DNA of 64,000 nt from the NCBI RefSeq assembly GCF_037203705.1, contig NZ_JBBCAT010000001.1:1957418-2021417 (forward strand), in the 5' to 3' direction. The notes under the pieces were generated by a model. It was not told the DNA's origin, ran no database searches, and saw only the letters and a program-made list of their open reading frames with translations. This document shows, piece after piece, positions 44,038 to 53,155 of this stretch. The stretch is from Prosthecomicrobium sp. N25. Its GTDB lineage: Bacteria; Pseudomonadota; Alphaproteobacteria; Rhizobiales; Ancalomicrobiaceae. Within the stretch, counting starts at the first letter, position 1; each line of letters begins with the position of its first letter. The translations under genes and the position numbers were made by a program.

Positions 44038-44244
44038 CTACCGTAGCACCCACGCGCCGTCGGCCTTGCGATAGAGCCGCTTCACCGCCGCCCAGGCGAT
44101 CCGGAACGCCCGCGCCTCGCGGTCCGCTTCGCCCGCGTGGGACGCGTAGGCGCTGTTGAAGGCGGCGACGAAGATGTCCTGGGCGTGAGCGGGCAGGTGC
44201 CGGCGCACCGAGTCGGGGAGATCGTCTGCGCTCGCATAGGGCAT
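44038..44244 (-). CDS. chaB: ChaB family small protein
   Basis: A 68-residue protein matching ChaB: MPYASADDLPDSVRRHLP and HAQDIFVAAFNSAY at the start, and AFRIAWAAVKRLYRKADGAW at the end. ChaB was named as a regulator of the ChaA cation antiporter, but no chaA is here and the biochemical role is not settled. The start at 44244 gives the usual family length; longer in-frame starts add a non-conserved stretch. It appears to be a single gene. Confidence 0.85.
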   Translation of the reverse strand: MPYASADDLPDSVRRHLPAHAQDIFVAAFNSAYASHAGEADREARAFRIAWAAVKRLYRKADGAWVLR

Positions 44245-44541
44245 GGGCCCGCCTGCCCGGCTCCTGCCGGCTGCTGCGTGAGGGAACTGCCGGAAAAAAG
44301 GAAGCCCCGCCGCCCGCGGGGCCAGTTTCGGGTCCTCTCGCCGCCGCGATGGCACACAGCGACACTAAAATATTAATGGTACAGCCCAAGCCGTTGCAGC
44401 CGTGAGACTACGGACGGCCGGCAACCGGACCGTCTGCGCAAGCGGCTGCCGAGCGCTCCGCCGGACGTCCCGCCCGAATTCCGATGCCGCCGCGAGCCCC
44501 GGTCGTCGCGCCGGAGCGCCGGCCCGCCCTGCACGGCGGCC
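44245..44541. other. 297-bp gene-free region with terminator hairpin and AT-rich island
   Basis: It holds a minus-strand terminator-like hairpin (44294-44322) and an AT-rich patch (about 44363-44384, ACTAAAATATTAATGG) that is a likely promoter for chaB. No gene seen. Confidence 0.6.
44294..44322 (-). terminator. Rho-independent terminator-like hairpin
   Basis: Read on the minus strand, GCCCCGC, a five-base loop and GCGGGGC form a 7-bp GC stem followed a few bases later by six T residues. It lies between the XoxJ-like gene and chaB, so it could end transcription of the former or act in the chaB leader. Confidence 0.6.
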
Positions 44542-45372
44542 TCAATCCGGGCGGGCCCCCGCCGCCGTGCCGGCCGGCGGGAGCGGGAGAAGCGGCACGT
44601 GGTAGTCTTCGAGGATTGCCTCGATGTCCGCGCGGCGCTGGACCAGGACATGGTCCAGACGGTCGCGCAGGTCCCGGTCGCCGCGCCGGACTCCCATGGC
44701 GATGTCGAACTGGAAGCGAAAGGGACCGCTCCGCCCCCCGCCTGCGATCGGCATGACGGTCAGCGGCTCGGCTGCGCGCGCGGCGAAATAGCCCGCCTGC
44801 GGCCCCCAGACGGCGGCGACGTCGACCTCTCCGGCCGCGACCGCGTCGACGATGGCGGCGCCCGGCGCCGGGGTGCCGTAGTCGCCGGTCACCATGTAGC
44901 CGCGCAGGTTGCCGCCGAGCCCGAGGGCGGCGAGCGCGTGGGCGGGCGGCGTATTGGCCCCGTCGTCGCCCACCAGCTGAACGCCGATGCGCAGCGAGTC
45001 CAGCCGCGGATCGTCGAGCGAGGCCGCGTCGAGCTTGTCCCGGCTGCGCGAGACGAGGACGTAGGTCGACCGGTAGTAGGGCCGCGTGGTCGCGACCGGG
45101 TCGTAGCCGGCCGGCACCCCGATCGCCACGTCGCAGAGCCCGGCCGCGAGCGTGTTGCGGACGAAGCCGCGTCGCTGGGCCCACCAGGTGAACGCCAGCT
45201 CCCGGCCGAGCGCCTCGGCGACCACCGCCGCGATACGGTTCTCGAATCCTTCCCGGGCCTCGTTCGAGAAGGGCAGGTTGTTGGGGTCGGCGCACACGCG
45301 CAGGGCCTCGGCCCGGGCCGGGGCCGCGAGCGGACCGGCGAGGAGGATGGCGGCGGCTCGGCTGCGGCGCAT
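44542..45372 (-). CDS. Quinoprotein-dehydrogenase-associated substrate-binding protein (XoxJ/MoxJ-like)
   Basis: A 276-residue exported binding protein. A signal peptide (MRRSRAAAILLAGPLAAPARA) precedes RVCADPNNLPFSN and GFENRIAAVVAEALG, the opening typical of XoxJ/MoxJ and TIGR03871-type proteins that accompany PQQ methanol or ethanol dehydrogenases. They are thought to help activate the dehydrogenase or hand over its cytochrome; direct solute binding is not proven. No xoxF, mxaF or cytochrome gene is in the window, so this is an orphan copy. The start 45372 gives a full signal peptide. Confidence 0.82.
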   Translation of the reverse strand: MRRSRAAAILLAGPLAAPARAEALRVCADPNNLPFSNEAREGFENRIAAVVAEALGRELAFTWWAQRRGFVRNTLAAGLCDVAIGVPAGYDPVATTRPYYRSTYVLVSRSRDKLDAASLDDPRLDSLRIGVQLVGDDGANTPPAHALAALGLGGNLRGYMVTGDYGTPAPGAAIVDAVAAGEVDVAAVWGPQAGYFAARAAEPLTVMPIAGGGRSGPFRFQFDIAMGVRRGDRDLRDRLDHVLVQRRADIEAILEDYHVPLLPLPPAGTAAGARPD

Positions 45373-45489
45373 GGCGATGTCCCGGACAGGGACTTCCAAA
45401 GCCGGGCCTCCCGGCATTGTTCCCCGTGCCGCCCGCGCCTGCCCCCGGGGCCCTCCGGCGTCGGGGCGGCCCGGCTTCTGGGCTCCGGG

Positions 45490-46422
45490 TCAGCGCTCGG
45501 CTGGACCCGCGGCGAGCGTCACCGTCCCTCGGAGCGTTGCGCCGGGTTCGAGCACCACCAGGCCGGCCGCCTCCGGAGCGGCGAGGCCAAGGGCCGCGAG
45601 GTTGAATCCGTCGGCGAGATGGCTGACCGGCTCGAGGCAGGCATAGCGGCCGCCCGGCGGCCGCCAGACGATGAAGTGGAGGAAGTTCGGGTCGGCGGTC
45701 AGCGTCACGGTCCAGCCGTCCGGCTCAGCGAGGCGCGCCCGGCGCCAGACAGAGAGGTGCGCGGAGGCGGGCGACGGTCCTGCCGGGGCCGGCCCCGATG
45801 CCCCAGTGGGCAGGCCGCTGGCGTCGAGCACCCAGGCGGTCCCGGCGTCGACCGTGACGGTCGCGTCCGGTCCGGCCGGCACGAAGGGGTGCCAGCCGAT
45901 GCCGGCGGGAAAGGCCTCCGTGCCGGTGTTGCGCAACGCGATGTCGACCGCGATCCCGTCCCCGGTCAGCGTAAAGTCCTGACGCGCCTCGAAGGCCCAG
46001 GGCCAATGCTCGTCGGGCTCGTGACGCAGGACGAGGCTCGCCGCTCCCTCGCGCGCGGCCTCCGTCGCCCAGGGCCGGAGGTGTCCGGTCCCGTGCAGGG
46101 TGGAGGGCGCCGCATCGGGATGGGGCGTGAGCCGGTAGGAGCGGTCGCGGAAGCGCAGGAGCCCGTCGCGGATCCTGTTCGAATAGGGGACGAGCGGGTA
46201 GGCACCGGTCTTCGGCCAGATCCGCGGGTCCGGCCCCCAGCCGTCCATCGGCGCCACGACGTCCCGGCCGGCGACCGTCAGCCGCGCGAGCCGCCCGCCG
46301 CGCGCCGGCGCGAGCGTCGCCGAGACCGCCCCGCGGACGAGGTCCACGGTCGGTCCGATCGAACCCCCTGCCGCTGCCGTCGATCCGTCCGGATCCATCC
46401 CGGCTCCCGCTCCACCGTTCAT
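45490..46422 (-). CDS. Aldose 1-epimerase family protein
   Basis: A 310-residue beta-sandwich protein of the galactose mutarotase family. YSNRIRDG (Asn-Arg near residue 80), LHGTGHLRPW (His), GWHPF (His) and EPVSH (Glu) occur in the family order, so the catalytic pair His/Glu is intact. It interconverts alpha and beta anomers of a hexose or related aldose in the cytoplasm. A start at 46398 (MDPDG) would remove eight residues; both have a purine run upstream. It is divergent from the DUF1330 gene. Confidence 0.85.
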   Translation of the reverse strand: MNGGAGAGMDPDGSTAAAGGSIGPTVDLVRGAVSATLAPARGGRLARLTVAGRDVVAPMDGWGPDPRIWPKTGAYPLVPYSNRIRDGLLRFRDRSYRLTPHPDAAPSTLHGTGHLRPWATEAAREGAASLVLRHEPDEHWPWAFEARQDFTLTGDGIAVDIALRNTGTEAFPAGIGWHPFVPAGPDATVTVDAGTAWVLDASGLPTGASGPAPAGPSPASAHLSVWRRARLAEPDGWTVTLTADPNFLHFIVWRPPGGRYACLEPVSHLADGFNLAALGLAAPEAAGLVVLEPGATLRGTVTLAAGPAER

Positions 46423-46549
46423 CCTCGCCCCCCGCGCGCCGAAGCGTCGGACCGGGCCGCCGGACCCTACACGGAGGGTGCGCGTCGGTCACGCCCCGGT
46501 GGTCGGGCCCCCGGCCGATCCGCTAGGATGCCGCCAGAGGAGGAGCCCG

Positions 46550-46978
46550 ATGAGCCACACGAGCTTCGGCAAGGACGACTTCGCCGCCTTCGAGCGCGCC
46601 GACCGGCCCGGCCCCATCCACATGCTGAACCTGATCGCGCTGCGCGCCGAGGCTGTCTACCCGGACGGCCGCGTCGCGACCGGGGAGGAGGCCTATGCGG
46701 CCTACGGGCGCGAGAGCCGGCCGGTGTTCGAGGGGCTCGGCGGCCGGATCGTCTGGCGGGGCCGGCCCGAACTGATGCTGATCGGACCGAAGACGGAACG
46801 CTGGGACCTCGCCTTCATCGCCGAGTATCCGAGCGTGGCGGCCTTCGCGGCCATGATCCGGGACCCGCGCTACCGGGCCGCCATGGTGCATCGGCAGGCG
46901 GGCGTGGCCGACTCCCGGCTCCTCCGCCTCGCCCCGCTCGCCCCGGGGGCGGATTTCGCCGCTCCCGGGGTGGACTGA
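46550..46978 (+). CDS. DUF1330 domain protein
   Basis: A 142-residue protein of the DUF1330 dimeric alpha-beta barrel fold: PGPIHMLNLIALRAEAVYPDG (first strand, written in part), TGEEAYAAYGRES and the second strand ERWDLAFIAEYPSVAAFAAM. The family fold is shared with small monooxygenases and muconolactone isomerase-like proteins; no function is established. GAGGAGGAG lies 5 nt before the ATG, a strong ribosome site that fixes the start. Single gene. Confidence 0.82.
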   Translation: MSHTSFGKDDFAAFERADRPGPIHMLNLIALRAEAVYPDGRVATGEEAYAAYGRESRPVFEGLGGRIVWRGRPELMLIGPKTERWDLAFIAEYPSVAAFAAMIRDPRYRAAMVHRQAGVADSRLLRLAPLAPGADFAAPGVD

Positions 46979-47039
46979 CCCGAACGTCGGGACGGTGCGG
47001 CGGCCGGCGCGCGACGGACGCGCGCGGCCGCCGGACCGG

Positions 47040-47594
47040 TTACTTGCGGCTGCCGGAGGCGCGGCGCTTCTGCGGCTGCGCGTCCTGCTCCTCGCCTTCG
47101 CCCTCGTCGGCCTGGACGTTGATGGTCTCGGCGATCTGGGTCAGGAGCTCGTCGGTCTTCTTCTCCTCCGCGAGCGTCTCCTCGAGAAGCCGCGCCGCAT
47201 CCTGGTAGCCGAGCTGGGCGGCCCAGGTCTTCAGCGTGCCGTAGCGCGAGATCTCGTAGTGCTCGATCGCCTGTGCGCCGGCGATCAGCACCGCGTCGGC
47301 GGCCGGGGACCCCTGGAAGTCCTCCAGGTGCTCGTCCATCTCGCTGCTCAGCCCCTGCATCGCCTCGCAGGTCTTGCCGCGCGCCGGCTTGCCGATCGAC
47401 TCGAACACCTGCACGAGCCGCTCGACCTGGTTCTGGCTTTCCTCGGCATGGGTCTCGAAGGCGGACTTGAGCTCGTCCGCCTGCGCCGACTTGGCGGCTT
47501 TCCGGAGCGCGCGCACGGAGTTGCGCTCCGCGTAGTACACGTCCTTGAGGGTCTCGTAGAAAGCGTCCTGGAGGGTCTTCTGCTTCGCGGCCAT
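47040..47594 (-). CDS. DUF892 ferritin-like protein (YciE/YciF type)
   Basis: A 184-residue four-helix-bundle protein. KTLQDAFYETLKDVYYAERNS, ETHAEESQNQVERL, QAIEHYEISRYGTLKTWAAQLG and LLEETLAEEKKTDELL carry the Glu and His residues that bind a di-iron centre in YciF. YciE/YciF-type proteins are made under stress. The last 20 residues are acidic and then basic (EGEGEEQDAQPQKRRASGSRK), a likely disordered tail. Single gene; length normal for the family. Confidence 0.9.
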   Translation of the reverse strand: MAAKQKTLQDAFYETLKDVYYAERNSVRALRKAAKSAQADELKSAFETHAEESQNQVERLVQVFESIGKPARGKTCEAMQGLSSEMDEHLEDFQGSPAADAVLIAGAQAIEHYEISRYGTLKTWAAQLGYQDAARLLEETLAEEKKTDELLTQIAETINVQADEGEGEEQDAQPQKRRASGSRK

Positions 47595-47798
47595 GGATGA
47601 TTCTCCTGTCTTGGGCTCCGGAAACCTGCGGACAGCCATGCCGGTTCCCCCGGGCCGCGCGTATGGCGGCCGGATCGCGTCGACGGGGCTCGGGGCAGGA
47701 GCGCGGACGGCGGCCCGGCCGCGGCGGGATCTTGCCGGGGGCCGGTCCCGCGCGTAGCGTCCGCTCCTGCCCGTGACCCTGACGGATCGCATCGTCCC

Positions 47799-48575
47799 AT
47801 GATCATCCGCATCGCCCGGACCGCACTCGCCCTCGTTCTGGCCATGGCGTGCCTGCAGCCCGCGGCCGGGCAGGAGAGGCGGCCGGTCCTCGTCTTCGCG
47901 GCGGCCAGCCTGCAGACCGCGCTGCAGGCCGTCGCGGCCCGGTGGACGGCGGAGACCGGCAGGGCCGTGACCTTCTCGTTCGCGGCCTCCTCGGCGCTCG
48001 CCCGGCAGCTCGACCAGGGGGCGCCCGCCGACCTCTTCGCCTCCGCCGATCTCGACTGGATGGACTGGGCCGAGAAGCGCGGCCTGATCCGCAAGGAGAC
48101 GCGCCGCACCCTGCTCGGCAACAGCCTCGTCCTCGTCACCAGGGCCGACACGCCGGCGGACCTGACGATCGCCCCCGGCTTCCCGCTCGCCGCCGCCATC
48201 GGCGAGTCGCGCCTGGCGACCGGGATCCCCGAGTCGGTGCCCGCCGGAAAATATGCCCGGGAGGCGCTGACCGCCCTCGGGGTCTGGGCCGAGGTCGCGC
48301 CCCGCATCGCCGGGGCCGAGAACGTCCGCGCCGCCCTCGCCCTGGTCGCGCGCGGCGAGGCGCGCTTCGGCATCGTCTACGCCACGGACGCCCGCAGCGA
48401 ACCGCGGGTGCGCGTCGTCGGGGTCTTCCCCGCCTCCACCCACGCCCCCATCGTCTACCCCTTCGCGCTGACCGCCGCCTCCGCCAACCCCGACGCCGCT
48501 GCCTTTCTGGAGTACCTCGCCTCTCCGGCCGCCCGGCCGGTCTTCGAGGCGGAGGGCTTCGTGGTCCTGAAGTGA
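47799..48575 (+). CDS. modA: Molybdate ABC transporter substrate-binding protein ModA
   Basis: A 258-residue periplasmic protein. The signal peptide MIIRIARTALALVLAMACLQ ends at PAAG. VLVFAAASLQTALQAVA (Ser of the oxyanion site), FAASSALARQL, GAPADLFASADLDWMDW and VPAGKYAREAL are the standard ModA blocks that hold molybdate through backbone and Ser/Tyr contacts. The modB and modC genes are not adjacent, so this copy must use a permease encoded elsewhere or serve another role. It converges on the sugar ATPase gene. Confidence 0.92.
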   Translation: MIIRIARTALALVLAMACLQPAAGQERRPVLVFAAASLQTALQAVAARWTAETGRAVTFSFAASSALARQLDQGAPADLFASADLDWMDWAEKRGLIRKETRRTLLGNSLVLVTRADTPADLTIAPGFPLAAAIGESRLATGIPESVPAGKYAREALTALGVWAEVAPRIAGAENVRAALALVARGEARFGIVYATDARSEPRVRVVGVFPASTHAPIVYPFALTAASANPDAAAFLEYLASPAARPVFEAEGFVVLK

Positions 48576-48621
48576 GGCGGGCCCCTCGCGGCGTTCCCGG
48601 CGCCGGGGGAGGGCCCGGGCG

Positions 48622-49719
48622 TCAGCCCCGCCCCGCGGCCCCCGTTCCGCCGCGCCGGAGCGACCGGCCCGTTTCCGCGTCGAAGAGATGCGCGGCCTCG
48701 GCCCGCACCCCGAGCCGGACCGCCTGGCCGCGCGGGGCCTCGAAGGTGCGCGGCGCCCGCACGCAGACGAGCCCCGTCCGCCCCCCGTCGCAATAGGTGT
48801 AGCTCTCCGGCCCCAGGTGCTCGACGAGCTGCACCGTCGAGCCGATCGGTCCGGCCTCGCCGATCGACAGGTGTTCGGGCCGCACCCCCAGCACGGCCGG
48901 CCGCGACGCGGCGGCGGGCGCCTCGACGGCGGGGAGGGGGAGGGACCATCCCTCGCGTGCCCGGAAGAGCCCGCCGGGCTCCAGGGTGCCGTCGAACAGG
49001 TTCATGGCGGGCGAGCCGATGAATTCGGCGACGAACAGCGTGGCGGGCCGGTCGTAGAGCTCCAGCGGGCTGCCGACCTGCTCGATCTCGCCCTTGTTCA
49101 TGACCACGATCCGGTCCGCCATGGTCATCGCCTCGACCTGGTCGTGGGTCACGTAGATCGACGTCGCGGCGAGCTGCAGGTGCAGCTTGCGGATCTCGGC
49201 CCGCATCTGCACCCGGAGCTTGGCGTCCAGGTTGGAGAGCGGCTCGTCGAACAGGAACACCTTCGGGTGCCGCACGATGGCACGCCCCATGGCGACCCGC
49301 TGGCGCTGTCCGCCCGAAAGCTGGCGCGGGAAGCGCTCGAGCAGGCTGCCGAGCCCGAGGATGCCGGCCGCCGACTGCACCGCCCCTGCGATCTCGTCCT
49401 TCGGCCGCTTGCGCAGCCGCATGTTGAAACTGAGGTTCTGGTCGACGCGCATGTGCGGGTAGAGCGCGTAGGACTGGAACACCATCGCTATGTCGCGGTC
49501 GCGCGGCTCCAGGTCGTTGACCCGCTGGCCGCCGACCACGATGTCCCCCGCGGTCGTCTCCTCCAGCCCGGCGATCATGCGCAGCAGCGTGGACTTGCCG
49601 CATCCCGACGGGCCGACCAGCACGATGAACTCCCCGTCCGCGATCGCGAGGTCGAGCCGCCGGATCACGTCGACGGGGCCGAAGGACTTGGCGACGCCGC
49701 GGATGTCGACTGAGGCCAT
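48622..49719 (-). CDS. Carbohydrate ABC transporter ATP-binding protein (UgpC/MalK type)
   Basis: A 365-residue ATPase with Walker [10 protein letters not shown] (36-44), signature [15 protein letters not shown], Walker [16 protein letters not shown] and a C-terminal TOBE regulatory domain ([17 protein letters not shown]). It powers the importer encoded upstream. The last 30 residues ([13 protein letters not shown]) are not conserved. It ends the four-gene minus-strand operon and converges with modA. Confidence 0.92.
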   Translation of the reverse strand: MASVDIRGVAKSFGPVDVIRRLDLAIADGEFIVLVGPSGCGKSTLLRMIAGLEETTAGDIVVGGQRVNDLEPRDRDIAMVFQSYALYPHMRVDQNLSFNMRLRKRPKDEIAGAVQSAAGILGLGSLLERFPRQLSGGQRQRVAMGRAIVRHPKVFLFDEPLSNLDAKLRVQMRAEIRKLHLQLAATSIYVTHDQVEAMTMADRIVVMNKGEIEQVGSPLELYDRPATLFVAEFIGSPAMNLFDGTLEPGGLFRAREGWSLPLPAVEAPAAASRPAVLGVRPEHLSIGEAGPIGSTVQLVEHLGPESYTYCDGGRTGLVCVRAPRTFEAPRGQAVRLGVRAEAAHLFDAETGRSLRRGGTGAAGRG

Positions 49720-49732
49720 GGGGGTTCTCCCG

Positions 49733-50551
49733 TCACTTGACCGAGCCGAGCGTCAGTCCGCGGACGACGAAGCGCTGGCCGAAGAACATGATGAGGACCG
49801 CCGGAATGGTGGCGACCACCGAGGCCGCCGCCATCTGGGCGTGCTGGATCTCGTAGTCCTGCGCGAATCGGGCGACGCCGACCGGCACCGTCGCGGTCGC
49901 CCGCGAGGTGAGGTTGAGGGCGATCGCGAACTCGTTCCAGCTGAAGATGAAGGCGAGCACGCCAGAGGCGATGAGGCCGGGCACGACCAGGGGCAGGACC
50001 ACATACAGGAAGGCCTGGATCCGCCGGCAGCCGTCCATCTGCGCCGCCTCCTCGATCTCCCGCGGGATCTCGCGGAAGAAGGCCATCATCAGCCAGACCG
50101 TCATGGGCAGGTTGATGGTGACGTGGGTGACGATCAGGCCCGTGTAGCTGTTGTAGAGGCCGATCTCGCGGAAGATCAGGTACCAGGGCCCGACCAGCGT
50201 CATCACCGGGATCATATGGAAGAACAGCATCCAGGCGAGGAGCCCGCGGCTGATCCACGGCGACCAGCGGAAACGGTGCAGCGAATAGGCCGCGAGCGTG
50301 CCCACGACGAGCACGATCGTGGTCGACACGGTGGCCACCACCATGCTGTTCCACAGCACGCTGGTGAATTTCGACCGCCGCGAGAAGAGCACGTCCTCGT
50401 AGTTAGAGAGCGTCGGCTCGAAGATCCAGTTGCCCTGGTAGATGTCGATCTGGAACTTGAACGAGGTCATCAGGATCCACAGGAACGGCCCGACGATCAG
50501 GACCGTCGAGACGACCAGGAACACCGAGCCGAGCCAGGTGGCGCGCGTCAT
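49733..50551 (-). CDS. Carbohydrate ABC transporter permease (UgpE/MalG type)
   Basis: A 272-residue membrane protein with six predicted helices. The EAA coupling loop is [21 protein letters not shown] (about 161-180). The start ATG 50551 overlaps the stop of the partner permease by four bases. With the partner it forms the channel of a carbohydrate-uptake family 1 importer. The open frame beyond 50551 reads into the partner gene and is not the real start. Confidence 0.91.
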   Translation of the reverse strand: MTRATWLGSVFLVVSTVLIVGPFLWILMTSFKFQIDIYQGNWIFEPTLSNYEDVLFSRRSKFTSVLWNSMVVATVSTTIVLVVGTLAAYSLHRFRWSPWISRGLLAWMLFFHMIPVMTLVGPWYLIFREIGLYNSYTGLIVTHVTINLPMTVWLMMAFFREIPREIEEAAQMDGCRRIQAFLYVVLPLVVPGLIASGVLAFIFSWNEFAIALNLTSRATATVPVGVARFAQDYEIQHAQMAAASVVATIPAVLIMFFGQRFVVRGLTLGSVK

Positions 50552-51444
50552 GGCCGGTCCCCCGCGCCCGACGCGGTCGCCTGTCGGGCGACCAGCAGGA
50601 AGGCCACCACCATGAGGATCATGGTTATCGACAGCATCGCGCCGTAGCCGACGTTGTTCTGGACGAAGAAGATCTTGTAGAGGTGCAGGCTGATCAGCTC
50701 GCTCGACGTACCGGGTCCGCCGCCGGTCAGCAGGAAGACCTCGTCGAAGGCCTTGAAGGCCAGGATCGCCCGGAAGATGAAGGCGACCGAGATGGCGGGC
50801 TTGAGGAGCGGCAGCATCACGTGCCAGGTCACCTGCCGGTCCGTCGCCCCGTCTATCTTCGCCGCCTCCATGACGTCGACCGGAAGTCCTTCGACCGCGG
50901 CGAACAGGATCAGGAAGATGAACGGCACCCAGTGCCAGACGTCCACGATGATCACCGAGACGAGCGCCAGCGTCTGGTCGCCGAGCCAGTTGACCGGCCC
51001 GAGCCCGACCAGCGCCAGGCCCTGGTTCAGGACGCCGAAGTCGTAGTTGAGGATCAGCTTCCACATGCTGCCGATGGCGACCGGCGGCACCAGGATGGGC
51101 AGGATCATGAGCGTGCGGATCAGCCCCTTGCCGCGCCTGAGCCGGGCGACCTGGATCGCCAGCGCAAGCCCGATCAGGAGCTCGATCGCGACCGAGACGG
51201 CGACGAAGATCAGCGTGTTGACGATCGCCGCCTTCAGCACCGGGTCGGTCGCGAAAAAGCGCAGGTTGGCGAGCGGATCGAAGGTCGCCCGGTCCACCCC
51301 GTCCACCGTCCGGAACGTGGAGACGCTCATGTGGAGGAGGTTGAGGATCGGATAGACCGAGAGGACGATGAAGATGATCGCCGCCGGCGCCAGGCTCCAG
51401 GTGGGAAAGGTCCGATCGAGGAATTCGCCGGCGCGCGACCGCAT
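50548..51444 (-). CDS. Carbohydrate ABC transporter permease (UgpA/MalF type)
   Basis: A 298-residue membrane protein. Helix 1 is SLAPAAIIFIVLSVYPILNLL, and the EAA loop is DVMEAAKIDGATDRQVTWHV (about 211-230). It is the partner permease; genes overlap by four bases. Start ATG 51444 is about 150 bp after the binding protein stop, a space filled by an inverted-repeat-rich GC stretch that may lower permease expression relative to the binding protein. Confidence 0.91.
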   Translation of the reverse strand: MRSRAGEFLDRTFPTWSLAPAAIIFIVLSVYPILNLLHMSVSTFRTVDGVDRATFDPLANLRFFATDPVLKAAIVNTLIFVAVSVAIELLIGLALAIQVARLRRGKGLIRTLMILPILVPPVAIGSMWKLILNYDFGVLNQGLALVGLGPVNWLGDQTLALVSVIIVDVWHWVPFIFLILFAAVEGLPVDVMEAAKIDGATDRQVTWHVMLPLLKPAISVAFIFRAILAFKAFDEVFLLTGGGPGTSSELISLHLYKIFFVQNNVGYGAMLSITMILMVVAFLLVARQATASGAGDRP

Positions 51445-51592
51445 CCAGTGTCTCCGGAGGGATCCGACAAAAGAGCGGCGCGCCGCGGCGGGCGCGCCGG
51501 AGGTGCTGGGAGGCTCGGGGCCGGAACCGGCCGGCGCACCGGGCGGCTCGCCGGGTCGGGAGAGCCCGGGCCGAAGGCCCGGGCCCCGTCTC

Positions 51593-52963
51593 TCACTCCG
51601 GCAGCGGCGGGAGTTTGCCGGTCTTGCGGCCCGTGCGGGTGAAGATCGCCGCGATCTCGTCGGCTGCGAGGTTCAGGGCCTTCGCGGGAGCCAGTTCGCC
51701 GATCAGCGCCTGGTTGAGGCGCAGGCCCATGACCTGCTCCACCTCGGCGCTCTCGGCGAAGCCGAGCGTGGGCTGGCCGATCTCGATGGAGGCGAGATAG
51801 GCGGGCATCCAGCTGAACTGCGGCTTCTGGGCGAGGTCGGACTTCAGCGTGTCGACGCGAACCGGGATGCCGCCGGCCTCCGCGTAGGCGCGCTGGGCCT
51901 CGCCCGTCAGGAACCACTTCATGAAGGCGACCGCCGCCTTCTGCCGGTCGGCCGGCGTGTTCTTCGGCACCGTGAAATTCCAGTTGCCGATGGCGACGCC
52001 CGCCTTCTGGCCGGGCACCGCTTGCGGCACCGGCGCGGCCGCGACCTTGCCGGCGACCGCCGACTTGGTCTTGTCCTCGTAGTTGCCCCAGGCGGCGATC
52101 ACCGTCTGCACCATGGCGGCCTTGCCGCTCGACATGAGCTGGATCACGTCGGCCTGCCCGAGGGAACCGGCATTGGTGGGCGCGCAGGTCTTCATGAGCG
52201 TGATGAACTGGTTGAGCGCCGCCAGCACCTTGGGGCTGTTCATCGTCACCGTGTAGTCGCCGCCCGACGCGTCCGCCACCACGTCGACCCCGTGTCCGAG
52301 CATGAAGGTGGAGAAGTCGTAGCGGATGCCGTTGCCGCGCTCGCCGCGGGTCACGAAGCCGTACAGGCCCGGCGGGTTCTGCACCTTCTTGCAGGCGGCC
52401 AGCACGTCGTCATAGGTCTTCGGCGCCTCGATCCCCGCCTGCTTGAAGAGGTCGGCCCGGTAGGCGACGATATGGATGTTGCAGTTCGGCGGCACGCCCA
52501 TCAGCTTGCCGCCCGCCGGGGTCCGGTAGCGCTTGTCGGCGTTCCACCAGAAGGTGTTGCCGCATTCCAGGACTTCCTCGGGCAGCTTGATCGAGGCGTC
52601 GATCTCGCCGAGCGGCTTCAGGAACCCGGCCTCGTAGAACTCGATGGTCCAGCCCGAGTCCAGGTTGAGGATGTCGTAGGGGCTCGTCGAGCCGCGCACG
52701 GCGTTGCGCGCCTTCTCGAGCATGCCGCCATAGGGCGTCACATCGAGGTTCACCTCGTTGCCGGTCTGCTTGACGTAGAGGTCGACCGCCTTCTCGAAGC
52801 CGGCGTACCAGGGCGAAGCGTTGATCAGGATGGTGATCGGCGCCTGCTTGCCGACGTCCAGGAACTTGCCCTGGGCGGCGGCCGGCGCCGGGGCCGCGGC
52901 CGCGAGGCCCACCAGGGTGGCGCCGGCGACGGCCCGGCGCAGCGCAGCCATGGGATCCAGCAT
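51593..52963 (-). CDS. Extracellular carbohydrate-binding protein (SBP family 1)
   Basis: A 456-residue binding protein. Signal peptide RRAVAGATLVGLAAAAPAPA ends near residue 30. The core has ITILINASPWYAGFEKAV and GVPPNCNIHIVAYRADLFKQAG, typical of family 1 lobes, and a late MKWFLTGEAQRAYAEAGGIP block. Two cysteines (C197-like and C262-like positions in AACKK and KTCAPT) may form a disulphide. Ligand unknown; a sulfated or plain sugar is suggested by the sulfatases nearby. A start at 52951 (MAALRR) is also possible. Confidence 0.88.
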   Translation of the reverse strand: MLDPMAALRRAVAGATLVGLAAAAPAPAAAQGKFLDVGKQAPITILINASPWYAGFEKAVDLYVKQTGNEVNLDVTPYGGMLEKARNAVRGSTSPYDILNLDSGWTIEFYEAGFLKPLGEIDASIKLPEEVLECGNTFWWNADKRYRTPAGGKLMGVPPNCNIHIVAYRADLFKQAGIEAPKTYDDVLAACKKVQNPPGLYGFVTRGERGNGIRYDFSTFMLGHGVDVVADASGGDYTVTMNSPKVLAALNQFITLMKTCAPTNAGSLGQADVIQLMSSGKAAMVQTVIAAWGNYEDKTKSAVAGKVAAAPVPQAVPGQKAGVAIGNWNFTVPKNTPADRQKAAVAFMKWFLTGEAQRAYAEAGGIPVRVDTLKSDLAQKPQFSWMPAYLASIEIGQPTLGFAESAEVEQVMGLRLNQALIGELAPAKALNLAADEIAAIFTRTGRKTGKLPPLPE

Positions 52964-53100
52964 TCTCGTCCTCCCCTTGTCCGGCCGGTCCAGGACCGTC
53001 CGTCGGACATCCCGTCCGCCTGTCGTCGGCCAGGCACGCACCCGACCGCCCGGGCCTGATCCGACCCGGTCTCTTCTTGTCCGAGGTATGCTAGGGGCGT

Positions 53101-53129
53101 TTGACATTCCGAAGAAATGAAAATTGGAT
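53101..53129 (+). promoter_or_regulatory. Candidate promoter for the LysR gene
   Basis: A consensus -35 hexamer TTGACA at 53101-53106 is followed 17 bp later by TTGGAT, a weak -10. Together with the AT-rich surroundings this suits transcription starting about 20 bp before the LysR start codon. Confidence 0.35.
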
Positions 53130-53155
53130 CGGCTTCCCATGCACGGAGGCTATCG

